Position numbers and translations under genes: made by a program. Under the pieces are notes generated by a model, which had not been told where the DNA came from, did no database searches, and worked only from the letters and a program-made list of their open reading frames with translations. This document shows, piece by piece, positions 1 to 5,979 of a DNA stretch of 14,953 bases (positions within the stretch are counted from its first letter, which is position 1; each line of letters opens with the position of its first letter). This stretch comes from CAZEFK01 sp964511405 (GTDB lineage Bacteria; Pseudomonadota; Alphaproteobacteria; Elsterales; Elsteraceae): positions 1 to 14,953 of the forward strand of contig CAZEFK010000182.1 in assembly GCA_964511405.1 (NCBI GenBank). Direction: 5' to 3'.

Positions 1-82
1 CCGAATCACAACATATTGATCCGATTCAAGACCTTTTGGGATCGGCTCTAACAGCTCCTTTCCCGCCGGCCACCACGCCGTA

Positions 83-130
83 CAGTCCAAGAGACGCCTG
101 CCCGGCCCGGCCGTGGCCGGTGTTTTGCTG
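83..130 (+). repeat. 48-nt repeat, copy A (weak terminator-like hairpin)
   Basis: This 48-nt block matches 1686-1733 with no gaps and five mismatches by hand alignment. It carries a GC-rich hairpin (arms CCGGC at 107-111 and GCCGG at 116-120) followed by TGTTTT, so it may be a weak intrinsic terminator. In copy B three of the changes improve the terminator (a longer outer stem and six uninterrupted T). Flanking sequence is not shared. It may be a dispersed phage terminator cassette or a remnant of a duplicated gene border. Confidence 0.6.
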
Positions 131-421
131 GTGCGCCAGGCATGGCGCGAAGCGCCGTGACTGGCGCTGACCGGCTTCGCTGTGGTGGCGGGCCTGGCGA
201 CTTGGAGGTGGAAGTCCTCTCGCGGGGCGGTGGTTGATCCGGTTCGGGGGACGCCTGCGCCCACCGGCGCGGGCGGCAGATGGCCCTTGGAATCCACCGC
301 CGCGATGAGCGAGGATCCCGCGTTCGGCAGGACCCGCCGGAGGCGCCGTGGGCGTTGGCTCTGGCGCGCCGCGTCCCGGGCTGTCCGCTATTGCAGAACT
401 GCCAGGGACTTTGGGGGCGAG
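131..421. other. Leader region without convincing gene
   Basis: Apart from the repeat at 83-130, the first 421 bases hold no gene I can support. Reading frames are open here on both strands because of high GC, but their translations are low-complexity Arg/Pro/Gly-rich. The receiver-like gene starting at 422 has an open in-frame extension back to 182, but that extension (such as the Arg-run near 340-360) looks non-coding. No recognisable -35/-10 pair was found. Confidence 0.5.
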
Positions 422-1222
422 ATGACGTTCAGTAGACTGGAGCGCGCTGGCTTGGCGGCACCGCTGGAGGGCATGAGCGCGCTGATCTTTGACGCCAACG
501 TCACCCATCGCCGGCTGATCGGCAAACTGCTGCGCGAGCAGGGCTGCACCAAGATCCACGAGACCGCCGACGCCAAGGATGCCGATGATCTGTTCGGCAT
601 CACGCTAGGCAATCTGGACATGGCCTTCATCAGCGCCGACCTGCCCCGGATCCCCGGCGCCGGCCTCGTCAAGATGATGCGCCTGGGCAAGACCCAGGGC
701 GACCGCAACACCCCCTGCCTGATCTATCACCCGTTGGCCGACGACGCGCTCAAGCTGATCTGCGGCGATCTCTACGCCGGGGTGATGACCGTCCCGGTCT
801 CGGCGCAGGACTTTCTGAACCTGGTGTTCGACACTTTCGACCTGGCCATTCCCGCCGATCGCGATGTCTCGACCGTGTCGATCAAATGGCAACCCAAGGT
901 GGCGTTGGCCATCGGAACCCCGGCCGACGCTGTCTATGTCAACATCGCCCCGACGCAGCCGCCGGTCGAAGCCGCCAAGGCCGCGGTCGAGGCCGCCAAG
1001 GCCCTCGACAATATCGAGATGCGCCTGGCCGACGGCGTGACGGAGGACTGCACCCTGGTCCGGCCGCTGATCGACCGCACCGGCCAGCCGCTGGCGGCGG
1101 CCGGTGAGGTCGTTACCGCCGAGCAGATCGGCATTTGGGTGCGCAGCGGCAAGCTGGTGCCGTCGTCGCGCTTGTATATCCTGCCCGACAGGAACCCGGC
1201 CAAGAAATCGGTCGGGCGCTGA
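422..1222 (+). CDS. Degenerate receiver-domain (pseudo-receiver) protein
   Basis: A 266-residue soluble protein. Residues about 18-140 read as a CheY-like receiver: the acidic pocket residue D24 follows the first strand, and the pattern ending SADLPRIPG (71-79) matches the loop that normally carries the phosphoacceptor aspartate. That position is Ser71, and the conserved Lys before the cis-Pro is Val124 (TVP). It is therefore unlikely to be phosphorylated in the normal way and may act as a protein-interaction or phosphorylation-independent module. Residues 183-195 form an Ala/Lys/Glu helix with a repeated EAAKA motif. The C-terminal part (212-255) is a short alpha/beta region I do not recognise. 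The ATG at 422 is chosen because GGGGGCGAG precedes it and conserved-looking sequence starts here. No neighbour indicates its partner; the only sensor kinase in the window lies 5 kb away. Confidence 0.75.
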   Translation: MTFSRLERAGLAAPLEGMSALIFDANVTHRRLIGKLLREQGCTKIHETADAKDADDLFGITLGNLDMAFISADLPRIPGAGLVKMMRLGKTQGDRNTPCLIYHPLADDALKLICGDLYAGVMTVPVSAQDFLNLVFDTFDLAIPADRDVSTVSIKWQPKVALAIGTPADAVYVNIAPTQPPVEAAKAAVEAAKALDNIEMRLADGVTEDCTLVRPLIDRTGQPLAAAGEVVTAEQIGIWVRSGKLVPSSRLYILPDRNPAKKSVGR

Positions 1223-1411
1223 CACCGTTTCAGCGCCGGCGCGCGCGTCGGGGCACGATGGTGAACCTCCAGGCCCGGTCCAGCGGAACGGACGATGGAA
1301 CAGCATCCCCAGCCGAACGGCGAGAGCGGTACCACCCCTATGTTGCGCTTCCCGGTGACGCGGCCCGACCGGGACCTGGAGGTGCGGGAAAAAAGGTTGC
1401 CCAAAAAAAGC

Positions 1412-1440
1412 TTGCATCGCTGGCTGATGTTCTGTATTTG
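1412..1440 (+). promoter_or_regulatory. Promoter of leader element 1 (TTGCAT-17-TATTTG)
   Basis: A -35-like TTGCAT (1412-1417), a 17-nt spacer and a -10-like TATTTG (1435-1440) follow an A-rich run (1403-1409). The same arrangement occurs at 9798-9826 (TTGCCT-17-CATAAG), and both are followed directly by the identical block TACACGTAATTGA. Conservation of boxes and spacing at two otherwise unrelated loci supports a real sigma70-type promoter. The predicted transcription start is near 1447. The TerS ATG lies 324 nt beyond the -10 start. Confidence 0.65.
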
Positions 1441-1471
1441 TACACGTAATTGATGGCTGGCAATCTGCCAG
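1441..1471 (+). promoter_or_regulatory. Conserved leader block and hairpin, copy 1
   Basis: TACACGTAATTGA (1441-1453) is identical to 9827-9839. Six positions in from its end begins GGCAAT in both copies. Here the hairpin is CTGGC (1457-1461), loop AATCT, GCCAG (1467-1471). In copy 2 the arms are GGTGGC and GCCACC around AATCC. The outer pair differs in both arms (C-G here, G-C there), so pairing is kept while sequence changes, which suggests selection on structure in DNA or RNA. It could be an operator, an RNA-protein binding site or an antitermination site. Confidence 0.6.
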
Positions 1472-1479
1472 GACCCAAC

Positions 1480-1510
1480 CCGCCCCGGGGCTTCCCGCGG
1501 CGGTTTTTTT
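1480..1510 (+). terminator. Rho-independent terminator just after leader 1
   Basis: Arms CCGCC (1480-1484) and CGGG (1486-1489) pair with CCCG (1494-1497) and GGCGG (1499-1503) around a GCTT loop, with one C/C mismatch. Seven T follow (1504-1510). With a start near 1447, unregulated transcription would give an RNA of roughly 60 nt, so this is either a small RNA gene or an attenuator in the TerS leader. Confidence 0.75.
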
Positions 1511-1699
1511 GTGCCGCGTCGGCCCGGCGCCGGCTGACCCGCTTGATCGGTTGCCCGTTGCAACCCGCCGTCCCGCGGCGGGCTCTCTGGATAAGAAGGC
1601 GCGATCCAGCGCCGATCTATCCACGGGGCATTCCGGCGGTGATCGGGAGGGGCGCTCCGCCATGATCGTCGAAATGCTTGCCGCACAGCCCAAGAGACG
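1511..1699 (+). other. TerS leader region with inverted repeats
   Basis: No gene is supported here. Two inverted repeats are visible: CCCGCCG / CGGCGGG (1564-1570 and 1576-1582, 5-nt loop), not followed by a T-run, and CTGGAT / ATCCAG (1587-1592 and 1604-1609). They could be part of a structured transcript between terminators 1480-1510 and 1700-1729. Confidence 0.4.
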
Positions 1700-1733
1700 C
1701 CCGCCCGGCCCGGCCGCGGCGGGTTTTTTGCTG
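1686..1733 (+). repeat. 48-nt repeat, copy B
   Basis: Ungapped match to 83-130 with five mismatches; both copies include AAGAGACGCC followed by a GCCCGGCCCGGCCG core and end TTTTGCTG. The two copies bracket the receiver-like gene and leader element 1. Confidence 0.65.
1700..1729 (+). terminator. Rho-independent terminator upstream of TerS (within repeat copy B)
   Basis: CCCGCC (1700-1705) pairs with GGCGGG (1718-1723), with further GC pairs possible inside, followed by six T (1724-1729). It lies within the 48-nt repeat copy B (1686-1733) and ends only 14 nt before the TerS ribosome binding site, leaving no room for a promoter in between. Transcription of TerS from upstream would have to pass it. 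Confidence 0.7.
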
Positions 1734-1758
1734 CCCAAATCCCGGAGGATGCGCGCCC

Positions 1759-2301
1759 ATGCCGACCGACCGGCCGCTTACCGCCAAGCAGCAGCGCTTC
1801 CTGGATGCGCTGGTCGCGGGCGCCACCGCCGCCGATGCCTATCGCCAGGCCTATGACTGCGGGCGCATGCGGCCGAAGACCGTGGGGGATCTCGCGCACC
1901 GCCTGACCCGCCACCCGCGGGTCGCGGCGGCGCTGGCGCAGCACCGCGACCGGCTGGACGCCGCGCGCGATGCGGCGTCGGAGCGTGCCGCCGCCCAGGC
2001 CGGCGTGACGCGCGAACGGCTGATCGCCGAGCTGGCGGCGATCGCCTTCGCCGACATCCGCCAGGTCACCACCTGGGCCGACGGCACGCTGCAGGTGCGC
2101 GACGCCGCCAGCCTGGATCCCGCCACCGCCGCCGCCATCCTGGAACTGAAGGGCGGCGCGCGCGGTGGTGCGATCAGCGTGAAGCTGCATCCCAAGCTGG
2201 GCGCCCTGCAGGCGCTGGCCAAGCTGCTCAAGCTCGACGCCGGCGGCGACGACGCCAAGCGCGGCGGCCTGAGCTTCGTCATGCGATTGGAGGAGCCATG
2301 A
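1759..2301 (+). CDS. terS: Phage terminase small subunit
   Basis: A 180-residue protein that would bind the packaging site on phage DNA and direct the large subunit to it. The N-terminal part (about 6-55) has the pattern of the Terminase_2 small-subunit family: LTAKQQRFLDALVAG, then TAADAYRQAY, a KTVGDLAHRLTRHPRV segment and a helix entering ALAQ. The middle is Ala/Arg-rich helix, consistent with oligomerisation, and the C-terminus (about 150-180) is basic then acidic. The start at 1759 has GGAGG at 1744-1748; upstream in-frame starts run through the terminator. The stop codon overlaps the next start as ATGA, so it is translationally coupled to the large subunit. The family call rests on motif reading and on the adjacent TerL. 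Confidence 0.85.
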   Translation: MPTDRPLTAKQQRFLDALVAGATAADAYRQAYDCGRMRPKTVGDLAHRLTRHPRVAAALAQHRDRLDAARDAASERAAAQAGVTRERLIAELAAIAFADIRQVTTWADGTLQVRDAASLDPATAAAILELKGGARGGAISVKLHPKLGALQALAKLLKLDAGGDDAKRGGLSFVMRLEEP

Positions 2302-3749
2302 TCGCCACCGGGCGCGAATACCGGGCGTCGCCGACGCTGTCGCGCTTCCATCGCTCCGATGCCTTCATGCGCGGCTGCCTGGGGCCGATCGGCTCGGGCA
2401 AGTCGGTGGCCTGCTGCGTCGAGTTGCTGCGCCGCGCCGTGGCCCAGGCGCCCGACGCCCAGGGCGTGCGGCGCACCCGCTGGGCCGTGCTGCGCAACAC
2501 CTATGGCGAGTTGGCCGACACCACCGTGCGCACGATGCATGACTGGGTGCCGCCCGATGGCGGCGCCTTCCGCTGGCACGCCGACGACATGCGCTATCAC
2601 CTGACGCCGGTGCTCACCGACGGCACGCGGCTGGACTGCGAGATCCTGTTCCGGGCCCTGGACAAGCCCAAGGACGCCAAGAAGCTGCTGAGCCTGGAGC
2701 TGACCGGCGCGTGGCTGAACGAGGCGCGCGAGATGCCGTTGGCGATCGTGCTGGGGGTGCTGGGCCGGGTCGGCCGCTTTCCGTCGGCGCGCGACGGGGG
2801 CCCCACCTGGTTCGGCGCCATCGCCGACACCAACCCGCCCGACGTCGATCATTGGTGGTACCGGCAGTTCGAGGAGCTGCGGCCGGACAACTGGGCGCTG
2901 TTCCGCCAGCCGTCGGCGCTGGCGCCCGACGCCGAGAACCTGGCCAACCTGCCGCCCGGCTACTACGCCAACCTGATGGCCGGCGCACCCGACGACTGGG
3001 TGCAGGTCTATGTGCGCGCCCAGTACGGCTTCGTGGCCGAGGGTCGGCCGGTGTTCCCGGAATTCAACGACCAGCTGCACACGGCGCGCGAGCCGCTTCG
3101 GGTGCTGCCGGAGCGGCCGCTGGCGATCGGGCTCGATTTCGGCCTGACCCCGGCGGCCCTGTTCGGCCAGCGCGACGTGGCCGGGCGCTGGCGGATCTTC
3201 CACGAGCTGATCGGCGAGGGCATCGGCATCCAGCGCTTCGCCGAGGGCCTGCGCGCCGCCATCGCCGAGCACGCGCCCGGCATCGACGGCGCCGACATCC
3301 AGCTCTGGTGCGACCCGGCCGGTGCCCAGCGCGCCGAGACCGACGAGCGGTCCTGCTTCGACATCCTGCGCGCGGAGGGCTTCTCGCCGCGCGCCGCACC
3401 GGCCCAGGACATGGTGATCCGCCGCGAGTCGGTGGCCGCACCCTTGGGCCGGCTGATCGACGGCAAGCCCGGCTTCCTGCTGTCGCCGACCTGCGCGGTC
3501 ACGCGCAAGGCCCTGGCCGGTGGCTATGCCTATCGCCGGCTGCAACTGGCCGGCGAGCAGCGGTTCTCGGACAAGCCCGACAAGAACCGCTACAGCCACC
3601 CGGCCGATGCCTTGCAATACCTGCTGTCGGGCGCCGGCGAGGCGGCGGCGCTGCTGGCGCGCAAGCCCAAGGGCCGGGCGTGGGATCCGCTGGCAGCGGC
3701 GCGCGCCAAGCTCCGCGGCGGCCGGGCCAGGACCTGGATGGCGGGATGA
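2298..3749 (+). CDS. terL: Phage terminase large subunit (packaging ATPase-nuclease)
   Basis: A 483-residue packaging motor protein. The N-terminal ATPase has the Walker A loop GPIGSGKS (29-36) and a Walker B-like strand LTGAWLNEA (135-143), with Asn in place of the usual Asp before catalytic Glu142. The C-terminal RNase H-like nuclease shows its acidic residues: D280 in LAIGLDFGLTPA, D339 in LWCDPAG and D437 in YSHPADALQYL. All key residues are present and the length is normal, so it may be intact. An AGGAG ribosome binding site precedes ATG 2298, which overlaps the TerS stop. A strong terminator follows at 3783. In typical phages the portal gene comes next; here 6.4 kb of cargo intervenes. 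Confidence 0.95.
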   Translation: MIATGREYRASPTLSRFHRSDAFMRGCLGPIGSGKSVACCVELLRRAVAQAPDAQGVRRTRWAVLRNTYGELADTTVRTMHDWVPPDGGAFRWHADDMRYHLTPVLTDGTRLDCEILFRALDKPKDAKKLLSLELTGAWLNEAREMPLAIVLGVLGRVGRFPSARDGGPTWFGAIADTNPPDVDHWWYRQFEELRPDNWALFRQPSALAPDAENLANLPPGYYANLMAGAPDDWVQVYVRAQYGFVAEGRPVFPEFNDQLHTAREPLRVLPERPLAIGLDFGLTPAALFGQRDVAGRWRIFHELIGEGIGIQRFAEGLRAAIAEHAPGIDGADIQLWCDPAGAQRAETDERSCFDILRAEGFSPRAAPAQDMVIRRESVAAPLGRLIDGKPGFLLSPTCAVTRKALAGGYAYRRLQLAGEQRFSDKPDKNRYSHPADALQYLLSGAGEAAALLARKPKGRAWDPLAAARAKLRGGRARTWMAG

Positions 3750-3782
3750 GCGTCTTCCGCAGCCTCCGAGCCTGACGTTTTG

Positions 3783-3810
3783 GCCCGCCGTTTCGGCGGG
3801 CTTTTCTTTT
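3783..3810 (+). terminator. Strong Rho-independent terminator between TerL and toxin candidate
   Basis: A perfect 8-bp stem, GCCCGCCG (3783-3790) and CGGCGGGC (3794-3801), with a TTT loop is followed by TTTTCTTTT (3802-3810). The ribosome binding site of the next gene (GAGGAG, 3811-3816) starts at the very next base, so no promoter can lie between them. Confidence 0.93.
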
Positions 3811-3821
3811 GAGGAGTGCCC

Positions 3822-4565
3822 ATGACTACAGACGACTTCGGCTGGAACGACCCGATCGTGGACGACGGCGCGCCGGCCAGCCCGCTGTCGACGATCCGCG
3901 CGGCCGATGTGTTGGCTGCCCCTTGGTGGCCTGCCCTTGCGGCCTCTGTGCGGCCGGCGGCCGGGTTGGCGCCGCGGAGCGCGATCTGGCAGGTCTCCGT
4001 CTCGGCGCTGCCGGGGGTCGGACGCGCCGTTGTGGATCCTGCGAGCTTCACCGCCGGTCCGGCGGACGTCGGGCAGGCCTGGTCTCAGCCGGGGCCCTTG
4101 CCGCCATCTGCCGCCGGCGATACAATCGGTAGTAGCGGCGATGGCACTGGACAGCCGTTTCCGGATCGTGATCCGGGAGCGGGCTTCGCTGTCGCGGCGG
4201 GGACCAAGAACGAGCTTGCGCCGGTGCCCGGCGGGGACGGGCCGCATACATCCTTCCGGCGCGACCCGACAACCGGAATCATTCAGCACTATGAGACCTA
4301 CGAGTACAATGATCGGGCCGGTCGATACGCTCCCCTCCTGCGCTATCGCGGAGACGGCAAACCTCACTATCCGCTGAACCCGCCCTTTATTCTGGAGCAG
4401 AAGCCGGGCAAGGGGCTGGGCCGCGCCCCCGAGGTGCCCCGTCCGGCACTTCCGGGCGAGATTCCGAGGGGCAGCGGTGGGGGTGGCGGCGGCGGTGGCG
4501 GGATGCCCCCGACCTTTCAACTGCTTCACCGCCCAGGCCTTAGTCCAGAAGATGTCACGGAATAA
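3822..4565 (+). CDS. Candidate polymorphic-type toxin (unrecognised family)
   Basis: A 247-residue protein with no signal peptide or membrane segment. Residues 1-140 are low-complexity Ala/Pro/Gly-rich with Trp pairs. Residues about 145-192 look like a compact domain with conserved-looking FRRDPTTG, HYETYEYND (156-164) and RGDGKPHYPLNPP (176-188), resembling the short C-terminal tips of bacterial polymorphic toxins; H156 and H182 could be catalytic. A PGKGLGRAPEVPRP linker, a run of nine Gly (219-227) and the tail TFQLLHRPGL follow. The toxin reading rests on this style and on the downstream genes: a small acidic protein begins 13 nt after the stop and the unit is tandemly repeated, as with immunity genes. 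No VgrG, Rhs, PAAR or TpsA delivery domain is present. The ATG at 3822 has GAGGAG 5 nt upstream. It could instead be a phage accessory protein. Confidence 0.5.
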   Translation: MTTDDFGWNDPIVDDGAPASPLSTIRAADVLAAPWWPALAASVRPAAGLAPRSAIWQVSVSALPGVGRAVVDPASFTAGPADVGQAWSQPGPLPPSAAGDTIGSSGDGTGQPFPDRDPGAGFAVAAGTKNELAPVPGGDGPHTSFRRDPTTGIIQHYETYEYNDRAGRYAPLLRYRGDGKPHYPLNPPFILEQKPGKGLGRAPEVPRPALPGEIPRGSGGGGGGGGGMPPTFQLLHRPGLSPEDVTE

Positions 4566-5144
4566 GACGGAGGAACCGATGTCCCAAGATGAACGCCATG
4601 CCGAGCAAAGGCGCATGACGCTGTTCGGCATGCTCAAACGCCGATTCCCGATAATTGCGGAGTACGAGGCTCGCGACAAAGTGGATTGCGACGCTACCGA
4701 TTACCTCTTTGCCTGTGGAAATATCGCTGGAGCGTTGCTGTATTCGATCCTGTTTGTTCCGAATTTCTGCGTCATCGACGACCGGGTGTACCTGGAAGAC
4801 GGGATCGATCGCGAGAAAATCAAACTCCCGGAGGTCAGTGACGACCCAACGAGGAGCCTGGATGATCTGCAAGAGAGCTACAACTGGAGAGATCTGTACG
4901 ATTACCTTGGGCGACTCGACCCCCCTCGTAGTGACGATGATGACGGCGCCGAAGGCGAGCATATGATGCTTGCCGAGTCGGTCGCGGAGGCCTGGCGCGC
5001 GCGGTTGGCCATGCTGTATCCCGACCGGAAGTTCCTGGTACGCGCGATTCCTGCCGAGGAGACGGGCTATGGGCCCGGCGTCGGATTCCGAGAATACCGG
5101 GACGAGGTCCACGCCAAGCGGGCACGGACAAGGTCGTGACGAGC
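4404..5144 (+). repeat. Tandem duplication, copy 1 (toxin tail + immunity gene)
   Basis: The unit begins inside the toxin gene at CCGGGCAAGG (4404) and ends just past the immunity stop (GACGAGC, to 5144). Its partner is 5213-5935. Copies are separated by 68 unrelated bases (5145-5212). Differences include a 9-nt in-frame deletion in the Gly tract and small in-frame indels in the immunity gene. Confidence 0.9.
4579..5139 (+). CDS. Candidate immunity protein, copy 1
   Basis: A 186-residue soluble protein of no family I recognise. It has an N-terminal charged helix ending FGMLKRRFPI (15-24), a hydrophobic core around YLFACGNIAGALLYSILFVP, the strand NFCVIDDRVYLEDG, an acidic low-complexity loop (SDDDDGAEGE) and a conserved end, YPDRKFLVR and ETGYGPGVGFREYRDE. 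The acidic make-up, small size, position 13 nt after the toxin-like gene and presence as a diverged tandem copy are typical of immunity genes beside polymorphic toxins. The start at 4579 is set by GACGGAGG (4566-4573). By hand alignment it differs from copy 2 at about 30 positions, about a third of them between residues 25 and 40. Confidence 0.6.
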   Translation: MSQDERHAEQRRMTLFGMLKRRFPIIAEYEARDKVDCDATDYLFACGNIAGALLYSILFVPNFCVIDDRVYLEDGIDREKIKLPEVSDDPTRSLDDLQESYNWRDLYDYLGRLDPPRSDDDDGAEGEHMMLAESVAEAWRARLAMLYPDRKFLVRAIPAEETGYGPGVGFREYRDEVHAKRARTRS

Positions 5145-5212
5145 CGGCCGATGGGCCGGACGCCGGCCGCTTCGCACCGGTTGTCGGGCCCGTCGGCGTG
5201 AGCCAGCATCGG

Positions 5213-5365
5213 CCGGGCAAGGGGCTGGGCCGCGCACCCGAGGTGCCCCGTCCGGCACTTCCGGGCGAGATTCCGAGGGGCAGCGGCGGGAGCGGTGGAG
5301 GGATCTCCCCGTCCTTCCAACTGCTTCACCGCCCAGGCCTTCATCCGGAAGACCCCACGGAATAA
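5213..5365 (+). pseudogene. Orphan 3' end of toxin-like gene
   Basis: This stretch encodes PGKGLGRAPEVPRPALPGE and onward to the tail TFQLLHRPGL-like end (here SFQLLHRPGLHPED), matching toxin residues 195-247 with a shorter Gly tract (SGGSGGG in place of nine Gly) and a few substitutions. There is no stop or frameshift within it. A GTG at 5198 could open a 55-residue frame but has no ribosome binding site. Most likely it is a relic carried with the duplicated immunity gene. Because the frame is intact, it could also serve as a homology region for recombining a new toxin end. Confidence 0.75.
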
Positions 5366-5378
5366 GACGGAGGCACCG

Positions 5379-5930
5379 ATGTCCCAAGATGAACGCCATG
5401 CGGAACAAAGGCGGACGACGCTATTCGGCATGCTAAAACGCCGATTCCCGATAATGGTGAAGGAGGCTTGCGACATACTGGATTACGACGCTAAGGATTA
5501 CCTCTTTGCCTGTGGAAATATCGCTGGAGCGTTGCTGTACTCTATCCTGTTTGTTCCGAATTTCTGCGTTATCGATGACCGGGTGTACCTGGATGATGGG
5601 ATCGATCGCGAGAGGATCAAACTCCCGCAAGTCAGCGAAGACCCAACGCAGAGCCTGGACGATATGCAGGAGAACTGCAACTGGAGGGATCTGTACGATT
5701 ACCTGGGACGGCTGGAAACCCGTAGTGATGACGATGACGCCGAAGGCGAGCATATGATGCTTGCCGAGTTGGTCGCGGAGGCCTGGCGCGCGCGGTTGGC
5801 CATGCTGTATCCCGACCGGAAGTTCCTGGTGCGCGCGATTCCGGCCGACGAGACAGGCTATGGTCCCGGCGTCGGATTCCGAGAATACCGGGACGAGATC
5901 CACGCCGAGCGGGCACGGAAAACGTCGTGA
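5379..5930 (+). CDS. Candidate immunity protein, copy 2
   Basis: A 183-residue paralogue of the protein at 4579-5139, preceded by the same AGACGGAGG site 5 nt before the ATG. The first 24 residues and most of the core (DYLFACGNIAGALLYSILF, then the VIDDRVYL strand) are nearly unchanged, and the C-terminal GYGPGVGFREYRDE is identical. The segment after FPI differs sharply (MVKEACDILDYDAK against IAEYEARDKVDCDAT) with one residue missing. Others are scattered, such as EKIKLPEV to ERIKLPQV. It has no complete toxin partner in the window, so it looks like an orphan immunity gene, perhaps with altered specificity. Function is inferred from context only. Confidence 0.6.
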   Translation: MSQDERHAEQRRTTLFGMLKRRFPIMVKEACDILDYDAKDYLFACGNIAGALLYSILFVPNFCVIDDRVYLDDGIDRERIKLPQVSEDPTQSLDDMQENCNWRDLYDYLGRLETRSDDDDAEGEHMMLAELVAEAWRARLAMLYPDRKFLVRAIPADETGYGPGVGFREYRDEIHAERARKTS

Positions 5931-5979
5931 CGAGCTGTATCGCGGAACGTCCACTTCTACTTCCCTGAGGATTAGTCGC

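Larger units (their letters stand above)
5213..5935 (+). repeat. Tandem duplication, copy 2
   Basis: Second copy of the unit at 4404-5144, offset 809 nt at its left end. It contains the last 50 or so codons of the toxin-like gene, still in frame to TAA at 5363-5365, and a complete second immunity-like gene. The breakpoint lies in the toxin coding sequence, so the toxin domain itself was not duplicated or was lost. Confidence 0.9.

Noticed and set aside
1564..1582. CCCGCCG/CGGCGGG hairpin as another intrinsic terminator
   Set aside because: It is followed by CTCTCTGG rather than a T-run.
2711..3775. 354-codon plus-strand frame inside TerL
   Set aside because: It overlaps TerL in another frame and is a typical Arg/Ala/Gly-rich shadow.
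1851..4679. Very long open frame (942 codons) antisense to the terminase genes
   Set aside because: It lies opposite TerS and TerL, which have clear motifs. Its translation is Arg/Gly/Pro-rich without domains. Long antisense frames are expected at this GC content.
5145..5212. Possible regulatory spacer between duplicated units
   Set aside because: The 68 bases show no promoter boxes, hairpin with T-run or ribosome binding site, and do not match other parts of the window.
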